From assembly GCF_019038435.1 (NCBI RefSeq), contig NZ_JAGPOX010000084.1, positions 1 through 41,303 of the forward strand: 41,303 nucleotides of DNA, written 5' to 3'. Both the position numbers and the translations under genes were made by a program. Below are positions 34,402 through 41,105 of the stretch, one piece after another (within the stretch, counting starts at the first letter, position 1; each line of letters starts with the position of its first letter). The notes beneath the pieces were generated by a model. It ran no database searches, was not told where the DNA came from, and saw nothing but the letters and a program-made list of their open reading frames with translations. The DNA is from Nocardia alni. Its GTDB lineage: Bacteria; Actinomycetota; Actinomycetes; Mycobacteriales; Mycobacteriaceae.

Positions 34402-35279
34402 AGTTCACCCTCGGCATCGCCCTGAGCCCACTCGAACAACTTCCCGCGTTGGCGAAAACGGCTGAGGAGTGCGGCTTTTCGAGTATCGCACTGCCGGATT
34501 CGCTGTTCTACATGGAATCCCAGTCCGAGAAGTACCCGTACACCCCCGACGGCAGCCGCTTCTGGACACCGGACACCCCGTGGGTGGATCCGCTGATCGG
34601 AGCCGCCTCGATGGCGGCGGTCACCAGCCGGATCCACTTCTACACCAACGTGTTGAAGCTCGGTTCGCGCAATCCACTGCTGCTTGCCAGGCAGGTGGGA
34701 TCGATCGCGGCCATGAGCGGCAACCGGTTCGGCTTCGGCGTCGGCATCGGCTGGGCCCCCGAGGAATTCGAGTGGTGCGGGGTGCCCTACGCCCGCCGCG
34801 GCGCGCGGGTCGACGAGATGATCGAGGTCATCAAGCTCGTCCTGGGCGGCGGTATGGTCGAATTCCACGGTGAATTCTACGATTTCGACAAGCTGCAGAT
34901 GAGCCCGGCGCCGTCGGTTCCGGTGCCGTTCTACATCGGCGGGCACACCGGCCCCGCGCTGCGGCGGGCGGCCAAGGTCGGCGACGGCTGGACCTCGGCC
35001 ATGATGAAATACGACGACATCGTCTCGACGATCGCCGAACTCACCAGGCTGCGTACCGAATACGGGCGCTCCGCCGATCCGTTCGAGATCCAGGTGGTCT
35101 GCATCGACCGGTTCGGCCGCTCGGGTTACCAGCAGCTGGCCGAGGCCGGGGTCACCGACAGCATCGTGGTGCCGTGGGTCTTCGACGGGCTGGGCTTCGA
35201 TGCCGAGCTGAGCGCCAAACAGGATTCACTGCGCCGCTTCGCCGAGCAATACATCGCCGAACCGATCGGAGTGGGGTAA
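34398..35279 (+). CDS. F420-dependent LLM-class oxidoreductase (TIGR03619-like)
   Basis: This 293-residue luciferase-like oxidoreductase opens with MKFTLGIALSPLEQLP and carries GNRFGFGVGIGWAPEEFEWCG and IGGHTGPALRRAAKVGDGW, typical of F420-dependent members. It is fused into the ltp operon by an ATGA overlap, so it very likely acts on an intermediate of the same sterol pathway. It is distinct in sequence from the Rv3520c-like protein at 29927. Its substrate is unknown. Confidence 0.86.
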   Translation: MKFTLGIALSPLEQLPALAKTAEECGFSSIALPDSLFYMESQSEKYPYTPDGSRFWTPDTPWVDPLIGAASMAAVTSRIHFYTNVLKLGSRNPLLLARQVGSIAAMSGNRFGFGVGIGWAPEEFEWCGVPYARRGARVDEMIEVIKLVLGGGMVEFHGEFYDFDKLQMSPAPSVPVPFYIGGHTGPALRRAAKVGDGWTSAMMKYDDIVSTIAELTRLRTEYGRSADPFEIQVVCIDRFGRSGYQQLAEAGVTDSIVVPWVFDGLGFDAELSAKQDSLRRFAEQYIAEPIGVG

Positions 35280-35701
35280 TGACCACGACCACCGATCACC
35301 CGGCGCGCATCGCCGGGCGGGCCTCACAGGACGCGGTGCGCGCCCGGGACAAGGCCGCGTGGCTGGACCTGTTCGCCGCCGACGGCATCGTCGAGGATCC
35401 GATCGGGCCCTCGGTGTTCTCCCCCGACGGCTCCGGACATCGCGGCCGCGAGGCGATCTCGGCGTTCTGGGACAAGGCGATCGCGCCCACGGAGTCGATC
35501 GAGTTCGTCTTCGGCGACTCCTTCGCCTGCGGTAGCGAGATCGCCTTCACCGGGCTCATCCGCACCCGCATCGGCGGCCAGGTGATCGACGCCGAGGGCG
35601 TGTTCACCTACCGGGTCGACGCGGCGGGCAAGATCGCGGCGCTGCGCGCGTTCTGGGAGACCGACCGGGCGGTGAAGACCATGCGGCCGGATCAGGCGTG
35701 A
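35279..35701 (+). CDS. Ketosteroid-isomerase-like NTF2 protein
   Basis: This 140-residue protein matches the bacterial delta5-3-ketosteroid isomerase pattern around the catalytic base (LFAADGIVEDPIG; Asp40 aligns with Asp38 of the Comamonas enzyme). The Tyr that donates the oxyanion hydrogen bond (Tyr14) is replaced by Ala/Ser, and the position of Asp99 is Gly (AEGVFTY). It starts on the last base of the preceding gene (TAATG) and ends the ltp operon just before a strong terminator. It may be an altered isomerase or a ligand-binding partner of the F420 oxidoreductase. Confidence 0.82.
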   Translation: MTTTTDHPARIAGRASQDAVRARDKAAWLDLFAADGIVEDPIGPSVFSPDGSGHRGREAISAFWDKAIAPTESIEFVFGDSFACGSEIAFTGLIRTRIGGQVIDAEGVFTYRVDAAGKIAALRAFWETDRAVKTMRPDQA

Positions 35702-35727
35702 ATCCGGCGTAACGCATCGGCACGAAA

Positions 35728-35758
35728 GAGGGCGGGTACCGAACCGGTACCCGCCCTC
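35728..35758. terminator. Bidirectional terminator between ltp operon and cyp125
   Basis: GAGGGCGGGTACCG (35728-35741), loop AAC and CGGTACCCGCCCTC (35745-35758) form a perfect 14-pair stem. It sits between the convergent KSI-like gene (stop at 35701) and cyp125 (stop at 35773), so it can end both transcripts. Confidence 0.88.
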
Positions 35759-35772
35759 CGTCGTCTCCGGAG

Positions 35773-37023
35773 CTAGTGTGCGCCCGGGGTGTAAGCCACA
35801 GGGAACTCCTTGAGCCCGTTCAACCACCCCGAGTGCAGCCGCGTGGGGTCACCCAGGCGGCTGATGTCGGGCAGGTGGTCGGCGATCGCGTTGAAGATCA
35901 GGTCGATCTCCAGGCGGGCCAGGTTGGCGCCGATGCAGAAGTGCGCGCCGGTGCCACCGAAGGCCAGGTGCGGGTTGGGGTCCCGAGTGATGTCGAAGGC
36001 GAACGGATTGTCGAACACCTCCTCGTCGAAGTTGGCCGAGCGGTAGAGCATCACCACGCGCTGGCCCTTCTTGATCTGCACACCGGCGAGTTCGGTGTCC
36101 TCGAGCGCGGTGCGCTGGAACGAGCTCACCGGGGTGGCCCACCGGATGATCTCGTCGGCCGCGGTGGCGGGCCGCTCCCGCTTGTAGAGCTCCCACTGGT
36201 CCGGGTTCTCCAGGAACGCGACCATGCCGTGCGAGATGGCATTGCGCGTGGTCTCGTTGCCGGCCACCGACAGCAGGATCACGAAGAAGCCGAACTCCTC
36301 CGAGGTCAGCGCCTCGCCATCGATATCGGCATTGACCAGCTCGGTCACGATATCGTTCGCCGGATTGGCCTTGCGTGCCTCGGACATCTGCCAGGCGTAG
36401 CCCAGGACCTCCATCGTCGCCGCCACGGGATCGGCGGTCGACTCGGGATCGTCGTACCCGGTCATATCGTTGGACCACTGGAACAGCTTCATCCGGTCGT
36501 CCTGCGGCACGCCGATCAGTTCGGCGATCGCCTGTAGCGGCAGCTCACAGGCCACCTGCGAGACGAAGTCGCCCGCACCGGATTTCGCGGCGGCCTCCAC
36601 GATCGACTTGGCCCGCGAAGACAATTCGTCGCGCAGGCTGTTGACCGCGCGCGGGGTGAAGCCCTTGGAGATCAGCTTGCGCATCCGGGTGTGCTGCGGA
36701 GCGTCCTGGTTCAGCAGGATCACCCGCTGCATCTCGATCTTGTCGCGGGGGATGTCGTCGCTGAAGCGCGGGATCGCGGTGTTCTCGAAATTGGAGAACA
36801 CATCGCTGCGCCGCGACACCTCCTTCACATCGGCGTGCTTGCTGACCACCCAGAAGCCGTCGTCATGGAAGCCGCTGACATCGGGTGACTGCGGGTTCCA
36901 CCAGATCGGCGCACTGCGCCGTAACTCGGCGAGCTCCTCGGCCGGGACCTGATGGGCCCAGAGCTCCGGGTCGGTCACGTCGAACCCTTCGGGCAGGTTC
37001 GGTGCAGTCACTGCGTCTACCAC
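35773..37023 (-). CDS. cyp125: CYP125, steroid C26/27-monooxygenase
   Basis: This 416-residue cytochrome P450 has the I-helix AGNETT (254-259), the K-helix ExxR (Glu291-Arg294) and the heme loop FGGTGAHFCIG (Cys363). Long stretches equal those of M. tuberculosis CYP125A1, such as GVQIKKGQRVVM and FHDDGFW-type sequence. The enzyme oxidises the terminal methyl of the cholesterol or cholestenone side chain stepwise to the acid. The start is a GTG at 37023 with an AAGGAG ribosome binding site. It is divergent from fadA5 with two KstR-type sites in between, as expected for this locus. Confidence 0.95.
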   Translation of the reverse strand: MVDAVTAPNLPEGFDVTDPELWAHQVPAEELAELRRSAPIWWNPQSPDVSGFHDDGFWVVSKHADVKEVSRRSDVFSNFENTAIPRFSDDIPRDKIEMQRVILLNQDAPQHTRMRKLISKGFTPRAVNSLRDELSSRAKSIVEAAAKSGAGDFVSQVACELPLQAIAELIGVPQDDRMKLFQWSNDMTGYDDPESTADPVAATMEVLGYAWQMSEARKANPANDIVTELVNADIDGEALTSEEFGFFVILLSVAGNETTRNAISHGMVAFLENPDQWELYKRERPATAADEIIRWATPVSSFQRTALEDTELAGVQIKKGQRVVMLYRSANFDEEVFDNPFAFDITRDPNPHLAFGGTGAHFCIGANLARLEIDLIFNAIADHLPDISRLGDPTRLHSGWLNGLKEFPVAYTPGAH

Positions 37024-37057
37024 CAGCTGACTCCTTCGGCTAACTGATTCGGCTAAC

Positions 37058-37071
37058 TGAAACGTGTTCTA
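37058..37071. promoter_or_regulatory. KstR-type operator, cyp125 promoter
   Basis: TGAAACGTGTTCTA fits the consensus TNNAACNNGTTNNA fully. It is 34 bases upstream of the cyp125 start codon. Confidence 0.85.
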
Positions 37072-37135
37072 CCTTCATTGCAGCATAGGTGGTATCAGTA
37101 GTAAAGAAGCCATTGTCGGCTCCTGCCCGCATCCA

Positions 37136-37149
37136 CAGAACTTGTTTCA
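37136..37149. promoter_or_regulatory. KstR-type operator, fadA5 promoter
   Basis: CAGAACTTGTTTCA matches the consensus except for the first base. It is 19 bases upstream of the fadA5 start and close to its ribosome binding site, and 78 bases from the cyp125 operator, so the divergent genes seem to have one site each. Confidence 0.8.
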
Positions 37150-37168
37150 GTTTTACCGGAGGAACATC

Positions 37169-38338
37169 ATGGGAACACCGGTCATCGTCGAGGCCGCACG
37201 CACCCCGGTCGGCAAGCGCAACGGCTGGCTGGCAGGCCTGCACGCGGCCGAACTGCTAGGCGCGGCACAGCAGGGCATCCTGGACAAGGCCCAGGTGGAC
37301 CCGGCCTTGGTCGAGCAGGTCGTGGGCGGCTGTGTCATGCAGGTCGGCGAGCAGGGCAACAACGTCACCCGCACCGCGTGGCTGCACGCCGGGCTGCCCT
37401 GGACCAGCGGCGCGGTGACGATCGATAATCAGTGCGGCTCGGCACAGCAGGCCGTGGGCCTGGTCGCCGGCCTCATCGCCACCGACGCCATCGAGATCGG
37501 CCTCGGGTGCGGCATCGAGTCGATGAGCCATGTGCCCCTCGGCGCCAACGTCGGCGAGAACGCCGGACCGCGCCGCCCCGCGTCCTGGGATATCGACATG
37601 CCGAACCAGTTCGAGGCGGCCGAACGAATCGCCAAGCGGCGCGGCATCACCCGTGACGATGTGGACGAATGGGGCGAGCGCTCGCAGCGCCTCGCCGCAC
37701 AGGCCTGGGCCGAGGGCCGGTTCGACCGCGAGGTGCTTACCGTCGCAGGAGCGCCCCAGGTGGACAAAGAGGGCAACCGCACCGGCGAGACCAAGGACGT
37801 CACCCGGGATCAGGGCCTGCGTGAGACCAACCGGGAGGGCCTGGCCAAGCTGAAGCCGGTGCTCGAGGGCGGCGTGCACACCGCCGGAACCTCCTCCCAG
37901 ATCTCCGACGGCGCCGCCGCGGTGCTGCTGATGGACGAAAAGGTCGCGCGGCACAGGGGTTTGCGCCCGCGCGCCCGCATCGTCACGCAGTGCCTGGTCG
38001 GCGGTGAGCCGGAATTCCACCTGGATGGCCCCGTACAGGCTTGCCAGCGGCTGCTGGACAAGTCCGGTATGAGCATGGGCGATATCGACCTGTTCGAGAT
38101 CAACGAGGCCTTCGCCTCGGTGGTGCTGTCGTGGGCGTCGGTGCACAAGCCCGATCTGGACCGGGTGAACGTCAACGGCGGCGCGATCGCGATCGGACAT
38201 CCGGTCGGCAGCACCGGATCTCGGCTGATCACCACGGCTCTGCATGAACTCGAGCGCTCGGGTAAGAGCACCGCGATGGTCCTCATGTGCTGCGGTGGCG
38301 CATTGGCCACAGGCACTATCATCGAGCGGATAGGGTAA
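37169..38338 (+). CDS. fadA5: FadA5, steroid side-chain thiolase
   Basis: This 389-residue thiolase has all catalytic parts: nucleophile Cys89 (DNQCGSAQQ), NEAF (312-315), GHP with His344 and the C-terminal CCGG Cys (374-375). It cleaves 3-ketoacyl-CoA intermediates of the cholesterol side chain. It closely follows M. tuberculosis FadA5 (Rv3546) in length and sequence and keeps its divergent arrangement with cyp125. The ATG at 37169 follows CCGGAGGA. In contrast to Ltp3 and Ltp4 in the same window, its thiolase chemistry is intact. Confidence 0.95.
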   Translation: MGTPVIVEAARTPVGKRNGWLAGLHAAELLGAAQQGILDKAQVDPALVEQVVGGCVMQVGEQGNNVTRTAWLHAGLPWTSGAVTIDNQCGSAQQAVGLVAGLIATDAIEIGLGCGIESMSHVPLGANVGENAGPRRPASWDIDMPNQFEAAERIAKRRGITRDDVDEWGERSQRLAAQAWAEGRFDREVLTVAGAPQVDKEGNRTGETKDVTRDQGLRETNREGLAKLKPVLEGGVHTAGTSSQISDGAAAVLLMDEKVARHRGLRPRARIVTQCLVGGEPEFHLDGPVQACQRLLDKSGMSMGDIDLFEINEAFASVVLSWASVHKPDLDRVNVNGGAIAIGHPVGSTGSRLITTALHELERSGKSTAMVLMCCGGALATGTIIERIG

Positions 38339-38435
38339 CTGTGCCATTGGCGTACATGTGCCATTCAAGATCAAGGGGTCTGGTACAAAGTGTGGCCTTA
38401 TCTGCCCAGGTTGAACGTTCATCCCATGAATACCC

Positions 38436-38454
38436 CAAACGTGGCGTACGCCAC
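38436..38454. promoter_or_regulatory. 19-base motif with a perfect 14-base palindrome
   Basis: CAAACGTGGCGTACGCCAC contains the perfect palindrome GTGGCGTACGCCAC (38441-38454). A copy with 17 of 19 identical bases lies upstream of the ECF sigma gene at 26927-26945. The palindrome suggests a dimeric regulator; it lies about 50 bases before the predicted RNA fold. Confidence 0.5.
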
Positions 38455-38506
38455 ACAATCCCCAGTACAGACAAGATCATGAGATGTCAGCTATTCGAGG
38501 GCAACT

Positions 38507-38612
38507 GAAGAGTCGTTTCCGACGACCCTTCCGACAGGCAAGAACCGGTCTCTACCAGCGGTTCCCGACAACCGTTGGGGTGGCCCGCAAACGACCCGGC
38601 CACCACCGGTTC
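38507..38612 (+). ncRNA. Candidate structured RNA: hairpin plus three-way junction
   Basis: Predicted by eye. Hairpin P0 is GAAG/CTTC plus GTCGT/ACGAC (38507-38531). The outer helix P1 pairs GAACCGGT (38542-38549) with ACCGGTTC (38605-38612). Inside it are P2, AGCGGTT (38557-38563) with AACCGTT (38570-38576) and a 6-base loop, and P3, GGTGGCC (38579-38585) with GGCCACC (38598-38604) and a 12-base loop. All helices except one G-T pair in P2 are Watson-Crick. It could be a small RNA or the leader of the XRE gene. Strand is uncertain, since the arms pair on either strand. Confidence 0.4.
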
Positions 38613-38690
38613 GCGATCCGGGTACCTGGAAGCTTCAAGGAAATCCCGAATCAGGCGTAGGTTTTCAGTTACTCAGCCGCTAATATCAAT

Positions 38691-38712
38691 GATACGTATC
38701 CGAGATAACGAC
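38691..38712 (+). promoter_or_regulatory. Palindrome plus 12-base repeat copy 1 in the XRE promoter region
   Basis: GATACGTATC (38691-38700) is a perfect palindrome and is directly followed by CGAGATAACGAC (38701-38712). The latter recurs exactly at 39278-39289 beyond the XRE gene. The site ends 34 bases before the XRE start codon, a likely place for autoregulatory binding. Confidence 0.5.
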
Positions 38713-38746
38713 TGTTAGTACAGCGAAGGGAATTGGGCGGCTCACA

Positions 38747-39163
38747 ATGGCTGATTTCGCGGCGCGGCTGAACAAGCTGTTCGAAACCGTGCATCCCCCG
38801 GGGCGTAAGCCGCACACCAACGCCGAGGTGGCGGCTGCGCTGACGGCCTCCGGCCATCCGATCTCGAAACCGTATCTCTCACAGTTGCGGTCAGGACAGC
38901 GCACAAACCCCTCTGACGAGACGGTGGCCGCGCTGGCGAAGTTCTTCAAGGTCAAACCGGACTACTTCTTCAACGACATCTACGCGGCCAAGATCGATCA
39001 TGATCTCGAGCTGTTGTCCCAGCTGCAGGGCTATGGACTCCGTCGTCTGTCGAGTAGGGCGTTCGATCTGTCGGAGGAATCGCAGAACCTCCTGACCTCG
39101 ATGGCCGAGAAGCTTCGGGCGAGTGAGGGTCTACCCGAGATCCCGCCGGACGGCACGGAATAG
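38747..39163 (+). CDS. EspR-like XRE family DNA-binding protein
   Basis: This 138-residue protein has an N-terminal helix-turn-helix (about residues 5-75; TNAEVAAALTASGHPISKPYLSQLRSGQRTNPS) followed by a C-terminal helical dimerisation region (80-130; LRRLSSRAFDLSEESQNLL). The layout and several motifs (FAARLNKLF, YLSQLRSG, RTNPS) match M. tuberculosis EspR, a nucleoid-associated regulator. This is probably a paralogue of the group that neighbours ImmA/IrrE genes in actinobacteria rather than the EspR orthologue. It faces the membrane protein / ImmA operon. The ribosome binding site is weak. A strong terminator follows it. Confidence 0.85.
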   Translation: MADFAARLNKLFETVHPPGRKPHTNAEVAAALTASGHPISKPYLSQLRSGQRTNPSDETVAALAKFFKVKPDYFFNDIYAAKIDHDLELLSQLQGYGLRRLSSRAFDLSEESQNLLTSMAEKLRASEGLPEIPPDGTE

Positions 39164-39176
39164 GAAGTCCCCCAGG

Positions 39177-39218
39177 GCAACACAGTGCGGTGCCTCGGAT
39201 TCGCACTGTGTTGCTTTT
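39177..39218 (+). terminator. Rho-independent terminator of the XRE gene
   Basis: GCAACACAGTGCG (39177-39189) and CGCACTGTGTTGC (39202-39214) form a perfect 13-pair stem with a 12-base loop, followed by TTTT. It lies 13 bases after the XRE stop codon. Confidence 0.92.
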
Positions 39219-39224
39219 GGGCAC

Positions 39225-39246
39225 CCGAAGCGAAGGGTCGCTTCGG
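39225..39246. terminator. Second hairpin after the XRE gene
   Basis: CCGAAGCGA (39225-39233), loop AGGG and TCGCTTCGG (39238-39246) form a perfect 9-pair stem directly after the XRE terminator. There is no T run, so it may act on the opposite strand or only stabilise an RNA end. Confidence 0.6.
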
Positions 39247-39277
39247 TCTCAGTCATGCGCTCTTGACGGTATGAGTT

Positions 39278-39289
39278 CGAGATAACGAC
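39278..39289 (+). repeat. 12-base repeat copy 2 (CGAGATAACGAC)
   Basis: This is an exact copy of 38701-38712, in the same orientation, 577 bases away on the other side of the XRE gene. Its last base is the first base of a terminator-like hairpin. Confidence 0.6.
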
Positions 39290-39309
39290 CCGGAGTGCTT
39301 CGGGCTTTT
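39289..39309 (+). terminator. Terminator-like hairpin next to repeat copy 2
   Basis: CCCGGAG (39289-39295) pairs with CTTCGGG (39298-39304), with one G-T pair; the innermost pair must open to form the loop. The stem is followed by CTTTT. It is a second, weaker rho-independent terminator about 70 bases after the main one, which raises the possibility of a short transcript starting between them. Confidence 0.55.
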
Positions 39310-39480
39310 GTCATGTCCGGATATCGTCGCGGCCGATAGCGGACAACCGACAATGCGCCACCTCCGTTCTCGGAGTCGGCGTGCGGGAAACGACAATGTG
39401 ATCTACAACGCCAAACCGGTCGGTTCGGCGAACGTTGAGCGTCCTATTCGGACCTTCCGGACATAAGGGTGCGCGCGGCG

Positions 39481-40488
39481 CTATACCGCCGGGGTTCCGC
39501 CGAGGGCGTCGAAGGCCCGGGCGATCGCCTGTACCCAGCCACGAGGACTCAGCCCCTGCGGCGGCGCGATCCACCGCGCATCGATGACGACATCACCGAG
39601 CGGGTTGTGCGCCCACCGGGCGACGCGTTCGGCGCGCTCGTCGGCGGACGTCGACGGCGTGCCGGCGGCCGCCAGCTCAACCCCGCCGCCGGACTGGATA
39701 TACAGCGCGTCCATGATCTGCGCGACGTGGTCGGACGCCTTGAGCTGGCTGGTGGTCCCGGTCTGATCGTGCGCCACCACCTCCGGGAAGCGCTTGATCA
39801 TGATCATGCGCAACGCGCGAATCCGCCGCAGCAGCACCCGCGCTCGCACCCACAGCTCGATCACGATCCACACCGCGCCGACCGCGATCAACAGGCTCGC
39901 CACCTGCCAGACCGGCCAGAACCAGCCCGCGTGGGACGGCCGGGCCGGCGGTTCGCCGAGGGCCAGACGTCGGATGGTCAGCACCGACAGCACGCCGACC
40001 CCGATGGTGCCGAAGGTGTAGAGGGCGATACCTCGGCCCAGTGCGGTCCAGTCCAGATTGCGCAGACCGGTGAGCGCGATGAACGCGCAGCCCAGCAGCG
40101 TCACGACCCAGCCGAACAGGACCGACCACAGCAGCGTCGCCACGATGGCGGCGATGCCGATGGCGTAGATCACCAGCGCGATCTGGCGCAGATTCCGCCG
40201 CGACACCACCGGCCAGGCCGCCGCGGCGACCACCGAGGTGGCGTCGGCGAACAGCAGCCATGCGGCCGCGACCATGCGATCGCCGAACATGGCGCCGTGA
40301 ATGCCGTGCGGCAGCAGGTTGTCCAAGGCCAGGCTCACCTCGGGAATCGAGAACGTCGCGGCGGCCGCGACCGCCGCGACCGCGACCACGATCGCGACGC
40401 GCGCGGTGGTCGCCGGTTTCACCAGCACGCGCCCGACCCGCGCGCCCGCGGCCATCCAGACCAGCAGAGCTGTCAGCCAGAATGTCAT
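39481..40488 (-). CDS. Multi-spanning membrane protein, MAB_1171c / DUF6545-like
   Basis: This 335-residue protein has about seven transmembrane segments in its first ~212 residues and a cytoplasmic C-terminal part of ~120 residues (RARVLLRRIRALRMIMIKRFPEVV). This layout fits the MAB_1171c-type family, which is found beside ImmA/IrrE and XRE genes in actinobacteria. Its function is not known; 'transporter' in database names is a guess, and a sensor role is equally possible. The ATG at 40488 has a GAGGGGG ribosome binding site, and the gene starts 19 bases after the protease stop, so the two form an operon. Confidence 0.78.
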   Translation of the reverse strand: MTFWLTALLVWMAAGARVGRVLVKPATTARVAIVVAVAAVAAAATFSIPEVSLALDNLLPHGIHGAMFGDRMVAAAWLLFADATSVVAAAAWPVVSRRNLRQIALVIYAIGIAAIVATLLWSVLFGWVVTLLGCAFIALTGLRNLDWTALGRGIALYTFGTIGVGVLSVLTIRRLALGEPPARPSHAGWFWPVWQVASLLIAVGAVWIVIELWVRARVLLRRIRALRMIMIKRFPEVVAHDQTGTTSQLKASDHVAQIMDALYIQSGGGVELAAAGTPSTSADERAERVARWAHNPLGDVVIDARWIAPPQGLSPRGWVQAIARAFDALGGTPAV

Positions 40489-40507
40489 GTCGTCCCCCTC
40501 AGCCCGG

Positions 40508-41017
40508 TCATCCGAGAGCCTCGTCGAACCTGAGCACCGAGACGCCCGCGCCCCGGTTACCGAAGACCCGCAGGCGGGTCATGAGCATATTGGCGAAGGT
40601 CTCGGCCTCCCACTCGGCCAACTCGTCCTCGCCGTCGTCGACGATCTGCTGATGTGCGCGCTGGCTGAGCATGTAGGCGATCAGGTCGTCGCTGGCCTCG
40701 AGCGTCACCTCCTGCGCCTCCTGGCCGGGGTGGTCGAAGATGATGTGCCCGAGCTCGTGGGCCAGCGTGTGTTCGCGACCCGGCAGCGCCTCGGCCAGCA
40801 CGATCACGTCCCTGTCCGGATAGCTGCGCCGCTGACCGCAGACACCGGGCCCGAGCTGGGCGTTGGCGATCTCGATCGGGCGGCGGCGTTCGGCCGAGAT
40901 CGCCAGCACGACCTCGTCGAGGTCGGTGGCGTCGAAGTCCGCGGCGACCGCGCAGACCGCGTCGACGGCGGCCGCGACGCGGCGATAGGAGCGGCCCTGG
41001 GTCCGGCTCTCGGTCAT
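40508..41017 (-). CDS. ImmA/IrrE family zinc metallopeptidase
   Basis: This 169-residue protein has the zinc-binding HExxH motif at His87-Glu88-Leu-Gly-His91 (TLAHELGHIIFDH) and a downstream EAETFANMLM segment whose Glu137 is the likely third ligand. ImmA/IrrE proteases cleave a partner XRE-type regulator in response to DNA damage or other signals. The ATG at 41017 with GAGGGGGG upstream is preferred over the more distal in-frame start at 41143, which would overlap the next gene. The facing EspR-like XRE protein is the natural candidate substrate. Confidence 0.88.
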   Translation of the reverse strand: MTESRTQGRSYRRVAAAVDAVCAVAADFDATDLDEVVLAISAERRRPIEIANAQLGPGVCGQRRSYPDRDVIVLAEALPGREHTLAHELGHIIFDHPGQEAQEVTLEASDDLIAYMLSQRAHQQIVDDGEDELAEWEAETFANMLMTRLRVFGNRGAGVSVLRFDEALG

Positions 41018-41105
41018 TTCGTCACCCCCCTCGAGCTGTGCCCGTCGGCGCGTGAACGCGGGGCATGCGTGATTATTCCGCGCCACCACCCGCGGCCCTG
41101 CCCGG

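Larger units (their letters stand above)
38339..38746. other. 408-base structured intergenic region before the XRE gene
   Basis: This gene-free stretch holds a direct repeat of GTGCCATT (38341-38348 and 38358-38365), a palindrome TGAACGTTCA (around 38412), the 19-base motif at 38436-38454, the predicted RNA fold at 38507-38612, a palindrome GATACGTATC (38691-38700) and the first copy of a 12-base repeat (38701-38712). A short open frame crosses part of it but has no ribosome binding site or recognisable product. Confidence 0.7.
39164..39480. other. 317-base intergenic region with stacked hairpins
   Basis: This gap lies between the convergent XRE gene and the membrane protein gene. It holds the terminator at 39177-39218, a second hairpin at 39225-39246, repeat copy 2 at 39278-39289, a third terminator-like hairpin at 39289-39309 and a 9-base inverted repeat ATGTCCGGA / TCCGGACAT (39313-39321 and 39456-39464). 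I see no gene in it. Confidence 0.7.

Noticed and set aside
38287..38508. A 73-codon open frame after fadA5.
   Set aside because: It begins inside fadA5, has no ribosome binding site or recognisable sequence, and crosses the palindromic motif.
38600..38625. GGTTCGCGATCC, which resembles a tRNA T-loop.
   Set aside because: The loop lacks the conserved A, the 5-pair stem does not form, and no acceptor or anticodon arm is present.
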